Source of the DNA: CAMCXT01 sp046302715
Lineage (GTDB): Bacteria > Bacteroidota > Bacteroidia > M30B66
NCBI GenBank assembly: GCA_046302715.1
Contig: JBKCHQ010000112.1
Span: 1-10,808, forward strand
DNA: 10,808 nucleotides
Reading direction: 5' to 3'
In this document: in pieces, positions 8,601-10,808 of the stretch
Layout: every line of letters begins with the position of its first letter
How positions within the stretch are numbered: the stretch's first letter is position 1
Notes under the pieces: generated by a model
Database searches by the model: none
What the model was told of the DNA's origin: nothing
The model's input: the letters and a program-made list of their open reading frames with translations, nothing else
Program-made: the position numbers and the translations under genes

Positions 8601-10195
8601 AAAACAGGCTCAGTACTGCAACCATCTACATTAGAAAATCCAACATAAAACGGCTGATCATCAACTGTTATGGAAGTATTTGCCCCTACACCCGAAATGT
8701 TGCCATCAATCTGAACACTTGGAGCAGAACAATTAAAATTGCGGTAAAGATCGCAATCTTCGCTGGCTTTAAGGACAAAGGTAATTTCACCCAATACGGT
8801 ATTAGGATTAGAAGGCAATGGAAGCGTACCAAAATCCCAAACCAAGGTTCCGTTGGCGCCTAATGAGGCATCAACATAAGGAAGTGCTGATGAAGAAGCA
8901 GGTGCAAATACATTTACTGTGCTGCCCTGATATGTAATCGCAGCATAAGGAAGTGGAATTTCGATGCGTGCATTGTTTACCGCCTCGTTTCCTTTGTTGC
9001 GAATCTGTACTTTATACTTGATTTCATCGCCCGGAAGAACGGTAATATCTTCAGACGTGGTAGGAATGTTATTCACACTAACTGTTGAAAGGAAACCTTC
9101 TACAACAGGTTCGTAGGCGTCAACCGCCATGCAGATTGAATAGATAATATAGGTATCCTGAGTAGAACTGTAACGGAATTTAGTAGACGTTTGTCCGTTA
9201 CCAATAACTGAATTCGAAGGATTAGGAATGTTAAACATACTGATATCCATACCGGTATTGTTAACCAGATTTGGATTGCGTGGATTTCCACCGGTGAAGA
9301 TGGAACCATTGAAGAAGTTGGTTGTAGAATTGCCACCGTGCGAAAGAAGTTCCCAGTTGGTGGAAGTCAACTTCTGAATTTCGAACTTATCGCCAGTGAT
9401 GGTTACATCGCCTTCGCCGGCCATCATACCTAATTTGGTATTAACAGCACCACTTAAGGCAGAGGTAAATCCGGAAACAGGAAGTTCCCACTGTGCAGTT
9501 CCGCCAACAACATAAGCATATCCGTCAAACAGGGTAACATCGCGTTTTTTCATTTTCGAGTTTTCATACACCACAACGAGGCCCCATCCACCGAAGTAAC
9601 CGGTAGATCCACCGTTACCAGTAGTTAACGCCATGTCGGCAGCCCAATACTCGCCCAAACCACGTTGTTGAACTTGTTGCGTAACTTCAACAAATCCAAC
9701 ATACATATCGTTATCGCCCGGATAACGGATGTTGTTTGGAGTAGCTGTGTAAGTGGTATAATCGGCCTGACCAGGCCCACGGAACTTAATGGTGCGCTTT
9801 TGCAACTCAGTTGGAGTGGCATCGGTACGCCCCGACCAGTATAAGCCAGCAAACAAGATATTGCTGCACGCCGGATTTGCACCATTCTCGGTCGAGAAAG
9901 TTAATGTAGACGACGATGAATTGCTGGTTGAAGCAATGCCATCACTATCTACTAAAACCATAACATTGTTACTGTTATTGGTGGTGTTTGAATAATTCTG
10001 CAGCGTAAGATTGGTGTTACCAATCATGGTAAAATCACCGTTGATGCTGTAGATGGTTTGTGTAGGCGAAAAAGCCGAGGTACGTTGCGTAAACGGAATA
10101 CGCACCTGGGCATTCGCAGCAAGACCTGCACACAACAATAAAGTTGCCGGCAAGGCTTTGCGGAATCCATTCATAAGTGTTTGAAGTGTTTTCAC
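5696..10195 (-). CDS. Giant multidomain surface protein with T9SS type A sorting domain
   Basis: A 1499-aa secreted protein. Order: signal peptide 1-29 (ANA|Q); beta-rich N-terminal module about 30-360 with AGLYWSG (116-122), GGWGLVVVYEN (202-212) and LFDGYAYV (222-229); DUF11-like domain about 370-480 (LPGDEIKYKVQIRNKGNEAV); Cys-containing beta region with an Ig-like segment about 625-707; SprB-type repeat 709-774; five 27-aa repeats 786-917; three paralogous ~150-aa modules (919-1072, 1081-1239, 1250-1401); type A T9SS sorting domain from MKLYPNPAT at 1422 to the end. This architecture is typical of cell-surface adhesins or matrix proteins displayed by T9SS. No enzymatic motif is seen, so adhesion or sugar binding is inferred. 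The start is GTG 10195; ATG 10174 would also leave a workable 22-residue signal peptide. It lies 31 bp downstream of the small secreted-protein gene, probably in one operon. Confidence 0.93.
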   Translation of the reverse strand: MKTLQTLMNGFRKALPATLLLCAGLAANAQVRIPFTQRTSAFSPTQTIYSINGDFTMIGNTNLTLQNYSNTTNNSNNVMVLVDSDGIASTSNSSSSTLTFSTENGANPACSNILFAGLYWSGRTDATPTELQKRTIKFRGPGQADYTTYTATPNNIRYPGDNDMYVGFVEVTQQVQQRGLGEYWAADMALTTGNGGSTGYFGGWGLVVVYENSKMKKRDVTLFDGYAYVVGGTAQWELPVSGFTSALSGAVNTKLGMMAGEGDVTITGDKFEIQKLTSTNWELLSHGGNSTTNFFNGSIFTGGNPRNPNLVNNTGMDISMFNIPNPSNSVIGNGQTSTKFRYSSTQDTYIIYSICMAVDAYEPVVEGFLSTVSVNNIPTTSEDITVLPGDEIKYKVQIRNKGNEAVNNARIEIPLPYAAITYQGSTVNVFAPASSSALPYVDASLGANGTLVWDFGTLPLPSNPNTVLGEITFVLKASEDCDLYRNFNCSAPSVQIDGNISGVGANTSITVDDQPFYVGFSNVDGCSTEPVLGPFNIDINSANWVTANCPVTDGVRDFTYCNRTNAIPVTDVLGFYPNGTRFFNANQTVEYTVANPFPNQPGPITYRALLPGSSCVLSFTISITNITSVPTAGTYEYCQNDVAAALVATPSNPTYELFYFAPGSTVAQPLLVPSTSTVGNFVYQVAEGPSSTCISTGRTNIPVQVNGLPALTATPTQIACFGVTGSVELAANGGTGALTFNASNPSTANLTAGSYTYEVSDSKGCDASATAVINAAPAQPAQPSLACYQTANWDVASCSWIVSGIMPAQPATACYESASFNTTTCSWDVTGTQPEAPATACYESASFNTTTCSWDVTGTQPEAPATACYQTATFNPATCSYDVTGTMPPMPVIESYQTATFNNSTCSWDVTGTPPPSGCYAVEVYAFNQGLTKSGAAVLPERSISTNALGAPNGQNPAVYAPVQNFVSLGFGGSIELRFETPIANGPGADIKIWESSAGSNNETATIAVSQDGLGYVPVGTITMDGELDFGTAFSDYIQFVRIVDITNPATWGNSNVADGYDVDAVECLHGAYEVPEPVSCSAVEVVSFVQGPIQDLVSPVSADRSIVANALGTPENSDATTAPANYNFLSLGFNGEIVLKFGYPVKNGPGNDLFVVETTFGSSTVNNCLRYPERIRAFASQDGCNWVYLGEGCQDTYFDFQTLGWAQYVKLVDVTPVANFMNGGDAYDLDGILCLHGEETNPVPAAVEAGATEVVSYNQGLRKNGTPITADRTNPTKALGTPQNNSTVNFVALGFGGNLTLKFPYVIFDNPVENDLQVVETTFGNPSCAGYPEKAEFEGSLDGITWTSLGELCLDGELDVAPAGAIQYLRISDRSAASAFTGTADGYDVDGVVAINSLCGLAPTPRYLVDDIATADEVSSMKLYPNPATEYTVVSIEGTATRWTIELVDATGRVVVSEVVNTNSTETEYFLKLNEIERGVYFVRASSGSEVMVERLVK
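5993..7441 (-). repeat. Three paralogous ~150-aa beta-sandwich-like modules in the surface protein
   Basis: Protein residues 919-1072, 1081-1239 and 1250-1401 share an ordered set of motifs: (A/T)VEVxxxxQG, then R(S/T)xxxxALGxP, F(V/L)(S/A)LGFxG, NGPGxD (degenerate NPVENDL in copy 3), xDGxxxxxLG and GYDVDxV, mostly closing with CLHG. The LGFGGxIxLxF...NGPGxDxxVxE pattern is known from cell-surface proteins in several phyla and suggests a discoidin/lectin-like beta-sandwich with possible Ca2+ sites at DGYDVD; this is inferred. Modules 2 and 3 share a Cys/YPE insertion that module 1 lacks. Confidence 0.8.
7445..7840 (-). repeat. Five tandem 81-bp (27-aa) repeats inside the surface-protein gene
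   Basis: Units start at residues 786, 813, 840, 867 and 894, exactly 27 apart. The consensus is ACYxTAxFNxxTCSWDVTGT followed by a Pro-rich linker (xPxxPAT). Copies 2 (7679-7759) and 3 (7598-7678) encode identical peptides and differ at only 5 of 81 bases, all synonymous; copies 1, 4 and 5 are more diverged. Copies 1-4 carry two Cys eleven residues apart, consistent with one disulfide per unit. Copy 5 has Ser in place of the first Cys. Similar phrases occur, as I remember them, in other Bacteroidota surface proteins. Confidence 0.9.
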
Positions 10196-10207
10196 GATTT
10201 AAATAAA

Positions 10208-10221
10208 TTGGTTAGGTTTAA
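10208..10221 (-). promoter_or_regulatory. Shared leader motif upstream of the giant surface-protein gene
   Basis: On the coding strand this reads TTAAACCTAACCAA, 12 bases before the GTG start. It matches 13 of 14 bases of the motif before the upstream gene at 10740-10753. It could act in translation initiation or as a regulator site; no function is shown by the sequence alone. Confidence 0.45.
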
Positions 10222-10226
10222 TTGAA

Positions 10227-10733
10227 TTAGTTAGGAACAGAAACGCTGTAACATACTGCAACGCCGGCAGGAGCACCTAGAACCGAATCGGTAATCTGAG
10301 CGGCTGTGGCATCCACTGCGCTCATCACCAACACGCACGAAAGCTGGCTTAATGCAGCTGCTCCGTTCAGGTTGAGGTTTAAAGCCAAATCGGAGGCACT
10401 GTTTATCCGGATGCGGATAAATTTTACTTGCGACAAAGCCGCATCGCTGAAGTTAAGCGTAGCAAGGTCGGATGCGTTTACATCCAACACCTGAGCAGCA
10501 CCGGTACCAACCACCGAAATGCCGGTAGCAGAGGCATTTGCCGTTGCCTGTTCATCGTACGCCAAAGCGTGGATTTGCTCGCGTGCCGAAGCACTGAGGC
10601 TTTCGAGGTGTGCATCGAATGCACTTGCCTGTTGTGCGTTCAGCTCAGAGCCGAAGCTGGTTGCCAGAACGATCAGCATGGCGCCGACCAGGTTTCTGTT
10701 TAACGGACTTCTCCGTTGATTTTGTGTTTGCAT
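10227..10733 (-). CDS. Small secreted protein of unknown function
   Basis: A 168-aa protein that I do not recognise. The N-terminus is basic (QRRSPLNR) and then hydrophobic (LVGAMLIVLATSFG), with likely cleavage at LNA|Q after residue 33. The mature part is rich in Ala, Ser, Leu, Asp and Asn: a predicted helical segment at about 36-65 (FDAHLESLSASAREQIHALA), then beta-type strands (QVLDVNASDLATLNF, VKFIRIRINSASDLALNLNL) and a C-terminal part with two Cys, 133 and 161, that could form a disulfide. It has no T9SS sorting domain, no lipoprotein Cys and no catalytic motif. Its DNA looks more GC-rich than its neighbours (34 of 60 bases G or C at 10561-10620). It is the first gene of a probable two-gene operon with the giant surface protein, 31 bp downstream, so a periplasmic or secreted partner of that protein is a reasonable guess. 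The ATG at 10733 is preceded by the shared leader motif. Confidence 0.8.
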   Translation of the reverse strand: MQTQNQRRSPLNRNLVGAMLIVLATSFGSELNAQQASAFDAHLESLSASAREQIHALAYDEQATANASATGISVVGTGAAQVLDVNASDLATLNFSDAALSQVKFIRIRINSASDLALNLNLNGAAALSQLSCVLVMSAVDATAAQITDSVLGAPAGVAVCYSVSVPN

Positions 10734-10739
10734 AGATAT

Positions 10740-10753
10740 TTGGTTAGGATTAA
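10740..10753 (-). promoter_or_regulatory. Shared leader motif upstream of the small secreted-protein gene
   Basis: On the coding strand this reads TTAATCCTAACCAA, ending six bases before the ATG at 10733. It is the second copy of the motif at 10208-10221. The remaining upstream bases to the window end (10754-10808) contain no exact TAnnTTTG promoter box; a TAcccTTTTG sequence on the - strand is only a near match. Confidence 0.45.
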
Positions 10754-10808
10754 AATTTCAAAAGGGTAACGAAAAGGGCATAGTTCATCCAGCAAGCGAT
10801 AAAAATTC

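Noticed and set aside
8435..8863. 142-codon open frame on the + strand inside the giant surface-protein gene
   Set aside because: It is antisense to well-conserved domain sequence, has unusual composition (many Arg, Ile, Asn) and no promoter or family match; it is a shadow frame.
10754..10808. Possible -33/-7 promoter (TTG ... TAcccTTTTG on the - strand) for the small secreted-protein gene
   Set aside because: The -7 box has extra bases between TA and TTTG and the spacing to TTG is 24, outside the usual range; too weak to annotate.

Overview
The window looks like chromosomal DNA of a Bacteroidota bacterium, probably a Flavobacteriales-like or related environmental lineage. The basis is two proteins with type A C-terminal sorting domains of the type IX secretion system (T9SS), a SprB-type repeat, signal peptides ending in A|Q, a promoter of the Bacteroidota TTG/TAnnTTTG type, and no obvious Shine-Dalgarno sequences. 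I cannot name a genus. No tRNA, rRNA, CRISPR array, transposase or integrase is visible.

Left block (1-4406, + strand): a tightly packed operon, cut off at its 5' end by the window edge. In order: the C-terminal part of a beta-rich protein of unknown function, a putative outer-membrane beta-barrel resembling DUF5723 proteins, a secreted beta-propeller-like protein with a T9SS sorting domain, and an FkbM-family methyltransferase. The junctions are ATGA, ATGA and TAATG overlaps, so translation is probably coupled. An envelope or surface role for the group is likely, but the exact function is unknown.

Middle block (4407-5695): a non-coding gap with an imperfect hairpin and a good Bacteroidota promoter leads into a two-gene pterin operon, a 6-pyruvoyl-tetrahydropterin synthase family enzyme and GTP cyclohydrolase I (folE), overlapping by 8 bp. 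FolE makes 7,8-dihydroneopterin triphosphate, the substrate of the other enzyme. The synthase carries the C-x5-HGH spacing of tetrahydrobiopterin-type enzymes rather than the C-x3-HGH of classical QueD. Two terminator hairpins follow; the second is bidirectional and separates the pterin operon from the convergent right block.

Right block (5696-10808, - strand): a small secreted protein of unknown function (168 aa) lies 31 bp upstream of a 1499-aa multidomain surface protein. The large protein has, in order, a signal peptide, a large beta-rich N-terminal module, a DUF11-like domain, an Ig-like segment, a SprB-like repeat, five 27-aa Cys-containing tandem repeats, three ~150-aa paralogous beta-sandwich-like modules, and a T9SS type A sorting domain. 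Both genes carry the same 14-bp motif (13/14 identical) just upstream of their start codons. The most unusual material is in this block: the small unknown partner, the shared leader motif and the repeat architecture.
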